From Campylobacter concisus UNSWCS (GTDB taxonomy: Bacteria > Campylobacterota > Campylobacteria > Campylobacterales > Campylobacteraceae), in NCBI RefSeq assembly GCF_000466685.1, contig NZ_ANNG01000013.1, positions 1-51,804 of the forward strand: a DNA stretch of 51,804 nt, given 5' to 3'. Below the pieces are notes generated by a model, which did no database searches, was not told the DNA's origin, and saw only the letters and a list, made by a program, of their open reading frames with translations. Both the position numbers and the translations under genes were made by a program. This document shows, in pieces, positions 33,932 through 42,840 of this stretch (the first letter of the stretch is position 1; each line of letters starts with the position of its first letter).

Positions 33932-34770
33932 TAGTGACAGATACTTGCAAAGCTAAAACCGCGCTTTGTAAGCTCCTCGATGTCCTTGCTCGCCTTCTCG
34001 CCCTTTGCGGTGAGGTAGTCGCCTATCACGATCGCATCTGCGCCATTTTCGAAGATCTCATACTGCCTCTGGCCCAATATCTTCTCCCTGCCGCCAGCTA
34101 TCATGACCCTAGTTTCTGGCAGCGCGCTTTTGGTCTCACGCACTATTTTTAGGGCTTCATCCGCGCTAAGAGGTGGCTGATCAAGCCTTAGAGCGTCACT
34201 TTTTATGAAAAAATTTATAGGCGATGAAAACGGCTCAAGCTCCTTTAAGCTGGCTCTAAAGCTCACCCTGTCATCCTCGCTCTCGCCGACGCCGTAAATG
34301 CCGCCAGTGCAAAGCATGAGCCCAGCCCTTTTTGCGTCTAAATTTGTCTGATATCGCTCGTCCCAAGAGTGTGTTGTGCAGATTTTTGGGAAATATTCGC
34401 GGCTAGTTTCTAGGTTGTGGTTGTAGCTAAAAACGCCAGCATTTTTGAGCTCACAAAGCTGCTCGTAAGTCGCCATGCCGTTACATGCGATGAGCATCAA
34501 ATTTGGCACTTCTTTATGCACAGCTCTTGCCAAAGATGCGATATAGTCGGTCTTTTTGTCATTTAGCCTAGCGCCACTTGTGACTAAACAAAAGCCAAGA
34601 GCGTGGTTTTTATATGCCATTTTGGCCTCGTCCACCACCTGCTGCACGCTTTTTTCTTTAAATTTCGTGATATCAGCGCCAATTTTGGCACTTTGTGTGC
34701 AATAAGCGCAGTCCTCAGCGCAGTTTCCCTGAGTGACGGAGCATATCGCACAAAGCATAATTGTCTTCAT
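33931..34770 (-). CDS. bioB: Biotin synthase
   Basis: 279 residues from ATG 34770, shorter than E. coli BioB (346) but typical of campylobacters. The radical SAM cluster motif is CAEDCAYCTQS near residue 16. AGLMLCTGGIYGVGESEDDR and ETRVMIAGGREKILG are BioB signatures, the latter with the Arg near the [2Fe-2S] site. It converts dethiobiotin to biotin. I start at ATG 34770, preceded by AAAGGAC, because the frame to 34794 adds only a non-conserved MLPKKGQK. Copies of a structured repeat lie on either side of crcB-bioB. Confidence 0.93.
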   Translation of the reverse strand: MKTIMLCAICSVTQGNCAEDCAYCTQSAKIGADITKFKEKSVQQVVDEAKMAYKNHALGFCLVTSGARLNDKKTDYIASLARAVHKEVPNLMLIACNGMATYEQLCELKNAGVFSYNHNLETSREYFPKICTTHSWDERYQTNLDAKRAGLMLCTGGIYGVGESEDDRVSFRASLKELEPFSSPINFFIKSDALRLDQPPLSADEALKIVRETKSALPETRVMIAGGREKILGQRQYEIFENGADAIVIGDYLTAKGEKASKDIEELTKRGFSFASICH

Positions 34771-34847
34771 TTTTTGTCCTTTTTTGGGGAGCATTATAGC
34801 TTTGGTAGGTTTAAAATTTAAGTAGAGTGGCTTGAATTTATGAAAAA

Positions 34848-34980
34848 AACGGGTAAATTTTAAAATTTAATAAGCGAGCATATCACGGCTCTAAATTTAG
34901 TGCTAAACGAAGTGCAGCCTAAATTTATTAGTCTGCTAAGGCGAACGAGTAAGATTTTAAAATTTGTAAATTTGCTTTAT
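34848..34980. repeat. Diverged partial copy of the intergenic element
   Basis: It again starts near AAATTTTAAAATTT, then ACGGCTCTAAATTTAG ... CTAAATTTATTAG ... GCGAACGAGTAAGATTTTAAAATTT, a shortened form of the H1 part. It lacks the H2 and H3 hairpins. It fills most of the space between bioB and copy B. Confidence 0.5.
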
Positions 34981-35001
34981 TAAAACAGGTAAGTGTCAAG
35001 T

Positions 35002-35249
35002 AAATTTTAAAATTTCATGAACGAGTAATTTCGGCTCTAAAATTTGAGCTAAGCGATAAGCGAAGTCAAATTTTAGTAGTCAACTCTTGCGAGTGAGTGA
35101 AATTTTAAAAATTTACTCTGCGATATAAATTTATCAAAAGGGAGACAAGGGGACTCGAGTTACGAGGCCGTCCCCTTATCCCCCTTTTTAAATCCTCCAA
35201 ACCCCTCGCACGTTCAAAGGGCATGCAATAGCGCTTTGCGCCGCATGCG
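35002..35249. repeat. Structured intergenic element, copy B
   Basis: Same direction as copy A and near-identical in its conserved blocks (GAGTAATTTCGGCTCTAAAA; AGTAGTCAACTCTTGCGAGT; AAAGGGAGACAAGGGGACTC; CGCACGTTCAAAGGGCATGC). H2 arms are at 35137-35154 and 35170-35187 (16 of 18 pairs), with a 15-base loop against 45 bases in copy A. In H3 the inner stem is GCGC-TTT-GCGC instead of GTGC/GCAC. A short half-copy follows at 35265-35320. Confidence 0.8.
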
Positions 35250-35356
35250 TTTTATCATCATGCAAGTGTCAAGCAAATTTTAAAATTTACGAGCGAGTAA
35301 GATTTTACAATTTACTCTTAAAAATAAAACTATGCGAAAATTTAAATTTTACAGCA

Positions 35357-36076
35357 TTACTTTTTATTATAAATTTCCGCTCTCTCTTTTAAAAGACCTG
35401 TTTTTAAATTTGGCAAAGCACTAAGCTCGTCAAAAAGTCCAAAAAGTGCGTGCTGTGGTGGCAGGCTTAGGTGAGTGATGGATTTTAGAGATAAGATAGG
35501 CGAGTAGTCCTTGCTTTTTAGCCTAGCCACCAAGATCACAAGGCTGGTTAGCCCAGGCATCTGGCGCAAAAACTCTAAGCTTTCGATGTGGATAAATTTA
35601 GGCGAAAGTCCGTCTCCGCTAATCTCTAGGCTCTTTAAATTTTGCAAATTTGAAAGCGCAGAGTAGTTACTTATCTTTTGAAAATTCTCCACCGCAAGGC
35701 TTTCAAGTCCAGTAAGTGTCGCAACCGGTGCGATGCTTTTTACGCTAGCTCCTGAGCCTACAAAAAGGCTCTTTAGACTAGAAAGATTTGCTAGCGCATC
35801 AAGGCTCTCATACGAGCCCCATTTGATGTGAAGGCTCTTTAAATTTCTTTGGCAACACGCTGCGTCAAAGAGCTCTTGAGGCATTTTGGTGCAAAAGTTA
35901 AGCTCGTCAAATGCCTCTTGCTCGCTTCTTAAAAAGTCGCACCACTCATCAAGCACTGCTCTTTTTTGCCTGGCGGTTTTATACTGCGGCGTGAAGCTGT
36001 CCCCTAGCTGAGTGCAGTTTATCACAAGGCTCTTTTGCCCTTTATACTGGCTAACTTCTACGATAGTTTCAGGCAT
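35357..36076 (-). CDS. Leucine-rich-repeat-like cytoplasmic protein
   Basis: 239 residues. From about residue 75 there are roughly six leucine-rich repeat-like units with the pattern L-x-x-L-x-x-L-x-[V/I] (LKSLHIKWGS, LKSLFVGSGA, LESLAVENFQ, LKSLEISGDG, LTSLVILVAR, ITHLSLPPQH). There is no signal peptide or membrane segment. Such folds usually bind proteins. Partner and role are unknown. It lies alone between the repeat-filled gap and topA, on the same strand as topA (60 bases apart). Confidence 0.65.
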   Translation of the reverse strand: MPETIVEVSQYKGQKSLVINCTQLGDSFTPQYKTARQKRAVLDEWCDFLRSEQEAFDELNFCTKMPQELFDAACCQRNLKSLHIKWGSYESLDALANLSSLKSLFVGSGASVKSIAPVATLTGLESLAVENFQKISNYSALSNLQNLKSLEISGDGLSPKFIHIESLEFLRQMPGLTSLVILVARLKSKDYSPILSLKSITHLSLPPQHALFGLFDELSALPNLKTGLLKERAEIYNKK

Positions 36077-36135
36077 TTAAAGTCCAAATTTATAAGCCAA
36101 ATTTAGGCTCAAGGGCTAAAATTTGGCTAGAAATT

Positions 36136-38250
36136 TTAATTTTCAGAGATAAGTGTCTTTTTCTTACACTTTGTGCACTCTATAAAAGTGCCTTTTTTAA
36201 GCTCTTTTTTGATCATATCGCCGCCGCACTCGTCGCATTTTTGCGCGACTGGCTCGTAGTTTGAGATGAAGTCGCATTTTGGATAGTTGGCACATCCATA
36301 AAATTTACCGCGCCTGCTAAATCTCTCGACGATCTCTCCACCACATTTTGGACATGGCACGTCAAGCTTTTTAAGCTCGCGTTTTGGCTTAGCTGCCGTT
36401 GCAGAGCCAGTTTCTGCACTCTTTTCATTATCTTTTGCGACATTTCTTGAGTATTTGCATTTTGGGAAATTTGAACAAGCGATAAACTCGCCGTATCTGC
36501 CCTTTCTAAGCACTAGCTCGCTTCCGCACTCTGGGCACTTCTCGCCGATCGGAGTGGCTGTTTTTAGGCTCTTTATGCCAGTTTTGCCAGCGCTTATTTT
36601 TTCCATAAATGGATAGTAAAAGTCGCTTAGCACCTTTTGCCAGTCAGCCTTATTAAGTGCGATCTCATCGAGCTTTTCTTCAAGATGTGAGGTAAATTCG
36701 CTATCGACGATGTTGCTAAAGTGCTCCTCCAAAACGCCTATCATGCTAAATGCGATCTCGTTTGGTATGAGCTGCTTTTTCTCGATCCTCACGTAGTCTC
36801 TTGATGTTAGCAGCGAGATGGTCGGTGCGTATGTGCTTGGGCGGCCGATGCCAAGGCTTTCTAGCTTTTTAACAAGGCCAGCTTCAGAGTACCTAGCTGG
36901 TGGCTCAGTGAAGTTTTGCGTGCTTTTTATGCTTTGCAAACTCATCTCGTCGCCCTTTTTTAAATTTGGCAAAATTTTATCCTTATCAAGCTCGCCATAA
37001 ACCTTGTAAAAGCCGTCAAATAGCACCTTTCTGCCACTTATCTTAAACTCGCCTTTTTCGCTTGTGACATAGACATTTTGCGTTTGGCTCACACATGCGC
37101 TCATTTGGCAGGCTAAAAATCTATTGTAGATGAGCGTGTAGAGTTTTAGCGCATCTTTTTCTAGAAATTTAGCGGCGATTTGCGGTGTGAAGTTTAAATT
37201 TGTAGGGCGGATCGCTTCGTGGGCTTCTTGCGCGCCTTTTGAGCTTGTCGTGTAGCTTATCGCTTTGGTTGGCAAGTACTCTTTGCCGTAGTTTTGCAGG
37301 ATGTGCTCTCTAGCGGCTGCGACGGCCTCTTTGGCTAAGTTTAAGCTGTCCGTTCTCATATAAGTGATCGCACCCATGAAGCCCTCGTTTGTTTGCACGC
37401 CCTCATAGAGGCTTTGCGCGATCATCATCGTCTTTTTAGGGCTAAAACCAAGGCGGTTGCTCGCACTTTGCTGAAGGGTTGAAGTCATAAATGGCGGGCT
37501 TGGCTGGATCTTTCTATCCTTGCTCTCGATCTCACGGACGCTAAATTTCTCATTTTGTAAATTTTCAATGATGTATTTTGCGCGGTCTGGATTTTGGATA
37601 GTGAGCTTTTCGATCTTTTGGTTTTCAAATTTAACTAGCTCGGCGTCTAGGTCTTTTTTAAAAACGGTGTCAATGGTGTAGTATTCAACCGGCTTAAATG
37701 CCTGAATTTCACGCTCGCGATCGACTATTATCTTTAGCGCTGCACTTTGCACACGTCCAGCGCTTAAGCCTTTTTGTATCTTTAAATTTAAAAGCGGGCT
37801 TAGCTTGTAGCCAACGATGCGGTCAAGCAAGCGCCTTGTTTGCTGGGCATTGACGCTGTTCATATCGACGTGTCTTGGGCTTTTTAGAGCGTTTTGTATG
37901 GCGCTTTTTGTGATCTCGTGAAAGACGATGCGAGGCAGGCTTGTTGGCTCTTTGCCGATGGCATTTGCAATATGAAATGCGATCGCCTCACCCTCTCTAT
38001 CCTCATCGGTCGCGAGGTAAATTTCATCTGCACCCTTGGCAAGCTCTTTTATCTCTTTTACGATGGCGGAGTGGTCGCTACTGATGCGATACTCTGGGGT
38101 AAATTTATCATCCTCTATCTTGATGCCAAAGCTCGTTTTTGGCAAGTCTCTGATGTGGCCTTTTGAGGCGATGACGTTGTAGCTTTTGTCTAAGAAATTT
38201 TTGATAGTTTTTGCTTTTGCGGGAGATTCCACGATGATTAAGCTTTTCAT
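36136..38250 (-). CDS. topA: DNA topoisomerase I
   Basis: 704 residues. The Toprim domain starts MKSLIIVESPAKAKTIKNFL and has the acidic motif YLATDEDREGEAIAFH. The active-site tyrosine is in MGAITYMRTDSLNL. LESLGIGRPSTYAPTISLL follows. Three C-terminal zinc-finger units (CPECGSEL...CSNFPKC, CPKCGGEI...CANYPKC, CDECGGDM...CTKCKK) bind single-stranded DNA. It relaxes negative supercoils. All domains are present and the length is normal for Campylobacter. Confidence 0.97.
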   Translation of the reverse strand: MKSLIIVESPAKAKTIKNFLDKSYNVIASKGHIRDLPKTSFGIKIEDDKFTPEYRISSDHSAIVKEIKELAKGADEIYLATDEDREGEAIAFHIANAIGKEPTSLPRIVFHEITKSAIQNALKSPRHVDMNSVNAQQTRRLLDRIVGYKLSPLLNLKIQKGLSAGRVQSAALKIIVDREREIQAFKPVEYYTIDTVFKKDLDAELVKFENQKIEKLTIQNPDRAKYIIENLQNEKFSVREIESKDRKIQPSPPFMTSTLQQSASNRLGFSPKKTMMIAQSLYEGVQTNEGFMGAITYMRTDSLNLAKEAVAAAREHILQNYGKEYLPTKAISYTTSSKGAQEAHEAIRPTNLNFTPQIAAKFLEKDALKLYTLIYNRFLACQMSACVSQTQNVYVTSEKGEFKISGRKVLFDGFYKVYGELDKDKILPNLKKGDEMSLQSIKSTQNFTEPPARYSEAGLVKKLESLGIGRPSTYAPTISLLTSRDYVRIEKKQLIPNEIAFSMIGVLEEHFSNIVDSEFTSHLEEKLDEIALNKADWQKVLSDFYYPFMEKISAGKTGIKSLKTATPIGEKCPECGSELVLRKGRYGEFIACSNFPKCKYSRNVAKDNEKSAETGSATAAKPKRELKKLDVPCPKCGGEIVERFSRRGKFYGCANYPKCDFISNYEPVAQKCDECGGDMIKKELKKGTFIECTKCKKKTLISEN

Positions 38251-38337
38251 TTATATATAGCCTTTAAATTTTTTGGCGTAATTGTAGCAGAAATAAAATC
38301 GATTGAAACCATAAAATCTCTTTAAGTGCTTTTAAAT

Positions 38338-38358
38338 GTAATTACAATATGATTACAC
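38338..38358. promoter_or_regulatory. Candidate MazE operator overlapping the mazEF promoter
   Basis: TGTAAT-N9-ATTACA is an imperfect palindrome 16 bases before the mazE ATG. It overlaps the -10-like TACAAT (38343-38348). Antitoxin-bound palindromes at the promoter are normal for mazEF autoregulation. Confidence 0.45.
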
Positions 38359-38373
38359 AAAAGGAGCAACTGC

Positions 38374-38619
38374 ATGATAACAAATTTAATCCAAATAGGA
38401 AATTCTCAAGGCATAAGGCTTCCAAAGGCTGTTATAGAGCAGTTTGGATTTAAAAAAATTTCTCTTGAAATTTTAAAAGACGGCATATTTTTAAGACCAG
38501 TAAAACAAAACGACATAGACGAGTGGGATACTTTAGAGCTTAGAAAACTAGCACAAAGTGAAAAGATAGATAGTGAGTTTGAAGCCATTGATATAGGCGA
38601 TAAAGAGTGGCAGTGGTGA
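38374..38619 (+). CDS. mazE: MazE-type antitoxin (AbrB fold)
   Basis: 81 residues. The N-terminal AbrB/SpoVT DNA-binding fold reads LIQIGNSQGIRLPKAVIEQF. The acidic C-terminus (DTLELRKLAQSEKIDSEFEA, ending KEWQW) would thread over the toxin. AAAGGAGC lies upstream. The stop codon overlaps the toxin ATG (TGATG), so antitoxin is made first and toxin by coupling. It is probably autoregulated through the palindrome just upstream. Confidence 0.87.
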   Translation: MITNLIQIGNSQGIRLPKAVIEQFGFKKISLEILKDGIFLRPVKQNDIDEWDTLELRKLAQSEKIDSEFEAIDIGDKEWQW

Positions 38620-38930
38620 TGAGCAGATATGAAATTTGGTTTATCAACCTTGATCCTACGATTGGAGCTGAAATACAAAAAACTAGACCTTGCGTCATTA
38701 TTTCGCCACCTCAGCTTGTCTATCTACAAACTAGGCTAATTGCACCTATTACAAGCAAAGGTTTTGATGCGCCATATAGAGTAAATTTTGAGTTGCTTGG
38801 CAAAGAGGCAAAAATACTTTGTGATCAGATAAGATGTGTAAGTGTTGATAGATTTATCTCAAAAGTTGGCGAGCTAGAGGGCGAACAGGTCGAAGAGTTA
38901 AAAGAAATTTTACATCAAATGTTTTTATGA
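38619..38930 (+). CDS. mazF: MazF/PemK-family endoribonuclease toxin
   Basis: 103 residues from ATG 38619. It begins MSRYEIWFINLDPTIGAEIQ with the family's KTRPCVIISP motif (catalytic Arg). IAPITSK has the conserved Thr/Ser, and CDQIRCVSVDRF follows. MazF toxins cut mRNA at short sequence motifs. A longer frame from GTG 38607 adds four residues but would lie inside mazE. The pair sits between topA and the flagellin gene, both oriented away, and may be a mobile cassette. Confidence 0.87.
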   Translation: MSRYEIWFINLDPTIGAEIQKTRPCVIISPPQLVYLQTRLIAPITSKGFDAPYRVNFELLGKEAKILCDQIRCVSVDRFISKVGELEGEQVEELKEILHQMFL

Positions 38931-38950
38931 TATAAATTTTTTACTTCATC

Positions 38951-38979
38951 TATAAACTTTTTTCAAAATCAAGCGATAT
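38951..38979 (+). promoter_or_regulatory. Sigma-28 (FliA) promoter of the flagellin gene
   Basis: CGATAT at 38974-38979 with TATAAAC at 38951-38957 upstream matches the epsilonproteobacterial FliA pattern (-10 CGATAT). The ATG is 51 bases downstream of the -10, with AAAAGGATT as ribosome binding site. Confidence 0.65.
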
Positions 38980-39030
38980 AGTTTTTGTGCGGCACGAAGT
39001 CGTAACATAAAAAAATTAAAAGGATTTACA

Positions 39031-40599
39031 ATGAGTTTTCGTATTAACACAAACGTAAACGCACTTAACACACACGCTAACGCAGTTAGCAACAACACTG
39101 ACCTATCTAAGTCACTTGGTAAACTTAGCTCAGGTCTTCGTATCCAAACAGCTGCAGATGACGCTTCAGGTCTATCTATCGCAGATAGCTTAAGAAGCCA
39201 AGCTTCAGCTCTAGGTCAAGCTATTGCAAATGGTAATGATGCTATTGGTATCATTCAAGTTGCCGACAAAGCTATGGACGAGCAGTTAAAAGTTCTTGAC
39301 ACTATCAAAGCTAAAGCTACTCAATCAGCTCAAGACGGCCAAACAACTCAATCACGCCAAGCATTGCAAGCTGATATCGTTCGTCTAATGGAAGAGCTTG
39401 ACAATATCGGTAACACTACTTCATTTAACGGTCAGCAACTACTAAACGGAACATTCTCTAATAAAGAGTTCCAAATAGGTGCTTATTCAAACCAAACTGT
39501 TAAAGCAAGTATTGGTGCGACTACATCTGACAAGATCGGTCTTACACGTTTTGAGAGTTCAAAACTTCTAACAGTTGGTGGAGCTGGTGCAGTTAGTATC
39601 ACATTCCTTAACGTAGATGGTGTAAATAACGTAAAAGCTCAAGCTGCTACTCTCTCGTTTGGTCTTGGTAAAGGTGTAGGCGCTCTAGCAGAGAACATCA
39701 ACAAAGTTGCAAAAGAAACTGGCGTTCGTGCTACTTATGATGTTACTTGGGTAGGAAACAAAGCTATCGCTGCTGGCGAGATGAAAGATTTAGAGATAAA
39801 TGGCGTTAAAATAGGCGACATTAGCATTAAAGCAAATGACGAAAATGGCGCACTTATAAACGCTATCAATGCTGTTACAGACCAAACTGGCGTAAGAGCT
39901 TCACTTGACAAAGGCAAGCTAGTGCTTACATCAGTAGATGGTCGCGCTATACAAGCTAAATCAAAAGCAGATGGAGCAACAGCTGCAAACAATATGTCTG
40001 CTATCTTTGGTTATGCTGCCGAAGGTAAAAATGCGACATCATTTGGAACAGCACTATCTACTATGTTTATCGGAAGATTAAACCTAGTAAAACTTGATGG
40101 ACGTGACATTAAGATGGATACTGGCAACATCGGCAGTAAATTATCAGTGGCTTTTAGTGCTACTAAAACTGGTAGTAACGGTGGCGCTCAAGCATCTGTC
40201 TCACTACGTGAGATCAAAGGTCAGATAGATAAAACTCTAGCTGCTGCTATGGGCTTTACTAGAATGAACAATAGTGGTGCTATGACATCTAACCAAAGTG
40301 CTGGTGTTATGACACTTCGCGGTGCGATGGCTGTTATGAGTATCGCTGAGTCAGCTCAAAAAACACTTGACCAAATTCGTTCAGACCTTGGTTCAGTTCA
40401 AAACCAACTTCAAGCTACAGTTAATAATATCACTGTAACTCAAGTTAACGTAAAATCAGCAGAATCACAAATCAGAGATGTTGACTTTGCTAGCGAGTCT
40501 GCTAACTTCTCAAAACATAACATCCTAGCTCAATCAGGTGCTTATGCTATGAGTCAAGCAAACAGCGTTCAACAAAACGTAATGAAGCTACTACAATAG
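39031..40599 (+). CDS. flaA: Flagellin
   Basis: 522 residues. The conserved D0/D1 ends are present: [19 protein letters not shown] and [20 protein letters not shown] at the N-terminus. [19 protein letters not shown] and [10 protein letters not shown] lie at the C-terminus. The central surface domain (~175-400) is variable and rich in Ser, Thr, Gly and Ala, which are suitable sites for O-linked pseudaminic acid. Major filament protein, exported by the flagellar type III system. The sigma-28 promoter favours flaA over the sigma-54 controlled flaB. A strong terminator follows, and the glycosylation operon converges on it. Confidence 0.93.
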   Translation: MSFRINTNVNALNTHANAVSNNTDLSKSLGKLSSGLRIQTAADDASGLSIADSLRSQASALGQAIANGNDAIGIIQVADKAMDEQLKVLDTIKAKATQSAQDGQTTQSRQALQADIVRLMEELDNIGNTTSFNGQQLLNGTFSNKEFQIGAYSNQTVKASIGATTSDKIGLTRFESSKLLTVGGAGAVSITFLNVDGVNNVKAQAATLSFGLGKGVGALAENINKVAKETGVRATYDVTWVGNKAIAAGEMKDLEINGVKIGDISIKANDENGALINAINAVTDQTGVRASLDKGKLVLTSVDGRAIQAKSKADGATAANNMSAIFGYAAEGKNATSFGTALSTMFIGRLNLVKLDGRDIKMDTGNIGSKLSVAFSATKTGSNGGAQASVSLREIKGQIDKTLAAAMGFTRMNNSGAMTSNQSAGVMTLRGAMAVMSIAESAQKTLDQIRSDLGSVQNQLQATVNNITVTQVNVKSAESQIRDVDFASESANFSKHNILAQSGAYAMSQANSVQQNVMKLLQ

Positions 40600-40623
40600 T
40601 AGGAGCTGAGTGAAGTTTTAAAT

Positions 40624-40650
40624 AAGGCTTTGTAGCAGTAGCAAAGCCTT
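40624..40650 (+). terminator. First hairpin after the flagellin gene
   Basis: AAGGCTTTG-TAGCAGTAG-CAAAGCCTT is a perfect 9-bp stem 25 bases after the stop codon. No T tract follows. It may protect the mRNA 3' end rather than terminate. Confidence 0.55.
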
Positions 40651-40685
40651 AAACGTGTTAATGCTTTTACAATACGCAAACCCCC

Positions 40686-40716
40686 AAGCCTCAAAGCCTA
40701 GCTTTGGGGCTTTTTA
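40686..40716 (+). terminator. Rho-independent terminator of the flagellin gene
   Basis: AAGCCTCAAAG-CCTAG-CTTTGGGGCTT forms an 11-pair stem with one T.G pair and is followed by a T run (TTTTAAATT). Confidence 0.8.
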
Positions 40717-40830
40717 AATTTATAAAAATAAAATCAAATATGTAAATAGTGTTTTGAATAATCAGCCTTCAAAGCTAGAAACTTCAAAGGCATTTTATAA
40801 AATTATTTGAGATTTGGTTTGTCTATGTTT

Positions 40831-40863
40831 AAAAAGCTTGGCTTATATAAGTCCAAGCTTTTT
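40831..40863 (-). terminator. Terminator overlapping the end of maf
   Basis: AAAAAGCTTGG and CCAAGCTTTTT pair across a self-complementary CTTATATAAG centre. On the minus strand the first arm encodes the last codons of maf (KKLGL) and the loop contains its stop codon. T tracts occur on both sides, so it could act in both directions between the convergent genes. Confidence 0.75.
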
Positions 40864-42831
40864 AACTTCATTGAGTAAATTTTTACTAGCCTTCTTAGTA
40901 GTTTTTATCTCAGCATCTAAACCACCAGCTAAAGAAAATATCCAATACTTATGCATCTCAACCCACTCTGCTAATTTATTTACCTTTTGCATAACTGCAT
41001 CACTAGATTCAACTGAAATTTTAGCAAGCTCAAGCTCTTGGTAATATACAGAGATCGACAAGATGTATTCGATATATCGTCTATATTGTTGTCTTCCTAC
41101 GAAATTTTTGATCTTATCTATCTTTTTAGTTATAGATAATAGTTTCTTGAAATGCTTCTCACCAAGCTCTCCTTTATCTCTTATCTCTATCATTTTGTCT
41201 ATATCTGGAGTGATTTCTAAAAAGACCTCTTCAAGCTTTTGTTTTATCTCTTCTTCAAATTTGATCTTAGTTTGTATAAATTTATAGGCTTGCAAAAGCT
41301 CTTTTTTTATAGTCTTTTCACTAGGCAAGCTAATGTGAGGCAAATTTTTTATCTCTTTGCCGCGAGTAAGCTCCTCCATGACTTGAATAAAAGGCTTTTC
41401 AATGGTACCTTTGATCATAGCTCCACCTTCTGTACAGTTGTAGTTTTTTATGCCTTTTTTATTTGTTGATTCAATATCTGATTCGTATTGGTTTTTAAAT
41501 TTATCCCAAACATAAGTAGTTCTAACCTCGCCTACTCCGCCGTAAGCTGTAGTGTATAAATTTTCATCCGCTTGCGCAAAAGCATGACCTGTTGCGTGGC
41601 TTTTGCCATCTGGTGCAAAGGCTAAGTCTTGACCTATCAAGACTATATTTTTATGATCTAGAGTATAGGCTAGTTGATAGGCTTGATTTGCCGTGCTAAG
41701 TCCGATACCAAGATAGCCATGCTTGTTTAAACCCATAGCGCGTTCAGCCTGTGGGCGAAACGTAAGCACTAAGCGTCTTGGCAAGATATTTTTCACACTT
41801 TGAGGATGCGTTAGCGATGCTACGATAAAGTATGCGTCTTTATCTAAATTTCCATTTCTCTTTTTAAAAAAGCTTGATGTTTCTATAACCCTTTCTATAG
41901 AAGTAACATAGTCTGGCTTGATGCCATGCTTTGCTAGTATCGGTAAAGAGGCATCTAGGCTGATAACAGTAACATAAGGGGCAAATTTCTTAAGTGTGTC
42001 AAGCTGTTTATCTAGGCTTGGCCCAGTAGCTACTATCACAGCCGTATCCATAAGACCTTTTCGTTTTTTTATGAGATCTTGATAGACATAGCCCTTTATA
42101 AGCTGAGGCAGGTTCTCGGTGTTGTTTCTAACACCTTGAAGCAGGTCATCTACACTATTTCCATGTGATGCTACGACTTGTGAAATGGCTCTTACAAAAT
42201 ATTGATTAATTCTATTATAGTCATCTGCAAATTTATCATAAAAAGGCGTGTGAACATGAAAGTTATAGGTTTTGGCATATACAGAATAAACCTGACCTAT
42301 CATAAGCTGATAAATTTGCGAATAGGTTGTAAGCTCTGAATAGAAGATGATAAGTCTTTCGCTAAGTAACTCTTTTGATAGATCAACTAAATTTAATGTG
42401 ATATAAAGTATCTCAAGGTCTGGTTCGACGACAATTATATGCTGGTGAGTTTGGTTATAAAGCAAAGCTTTGTAAAACACTCCGTTGCCAAGTCCATAGA
42501 AGAACATCACTGGATAGCGCTTGCACTGGGAGCCAAGGCCTTCAAGCATATTTTGTATATCAGAAGCTGGCTTTTCATAGACATAAGATAGAGTTTTTTT
42601 GTCTATTATATTTATATCGATCGGATCTTTGCCGATAAATACTTCATAGTTTTTTTGCTCGCCCAAAGAAAAGAGCCTAGTAGCCAAAATCTCATCTTGA
42701 GAAAATAGCGCATTTAGATTATTTCTAAAAACAGCATTTTCTATTTTATTGACAGTTTGGGCGTATTCTTTTGCCCTCTCTTCACTTTTTTCTTTTGGCG
42801 CAACGACACCATCATGAAATTTAATAGCCAT
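40843..42831 (-). CDS. maf: Motility accessory factor (DUF115), flagellin glycosylation
   Basis: 662 residues. The central DUF115/MptE-like domain has LMDTAVIVATGPSLDKQLDT, VTVISLDASLPILAKHGIKP and YVTSIERVIE. NIVLIGQDLAFAPDGKSHAT follows. Maf proteins are held to transfer nonulosonic acids onto flagellin before export. It lies directly downstream of pseI, ten bases apart, and next to the flagellin gene. The ribosome binding site is AAGGAGG. The C-terminal ~150 residues are charged and helical. Its last codons form half of a terminator hairpin. Confidence 0.88.
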   Translation of the reverse strand: MAIKFHDGVVAPKEKSEERAKEYAQTVNKIENAVFRNNLNALFSQDEILATRLFSLGEQKNYEVFIGKDPIDINIIDKKTLSYVYEKPASDIQNMLEGLGSQCKRYPVMFFYGLGNGVFYKALLYNQTHQHIIVVEPDLEILYITLNLVDLSKELLSERLIIFYSELTTYSQIYQLMIGQVYSVYAKTYNFHVHTPFYDKFADDYNRINQYFVRAISQVVASHGNSVDDLLQGVRNNTENLPQLIKGYVYQDLIKKRKGLMDTAVIVATGPSLDKQLDTLKKFAPYVTVISLDASLPILAKHGIKPDYVTSIERVIETSSFFKKRNGNLDKDAYFIVASLTHPQSVKNILPRRLVLTFRPQAERAMGLNKHGYLGIGLSTANQAYQLAYTLDHKNIVLIGQDLAFAPDGKSHATGHAFAQADENLYTTAYGGVGEVRTTYVWDKFKNQYESDIESTNKKGIKNYNCTEGGAMIKGTIEKPFIQVMEELTRGKEIKNLPHISLPSEKTIKKELLQAYKFIQTKIKFEEEIKQKLEEVFLEITPDIDKMIEIRDKGELGEKHFKKLLSITKKIDKIKNFVGRQQYRRYIEYILSISVYYQELELAKISVESSDAVMQKVNKLAEWVEMHKYWIFSLAGGLDAEIKTTKKASKNLLNEVKKLGLI

Positions 42832-42840
42832 TTTTCCTCC

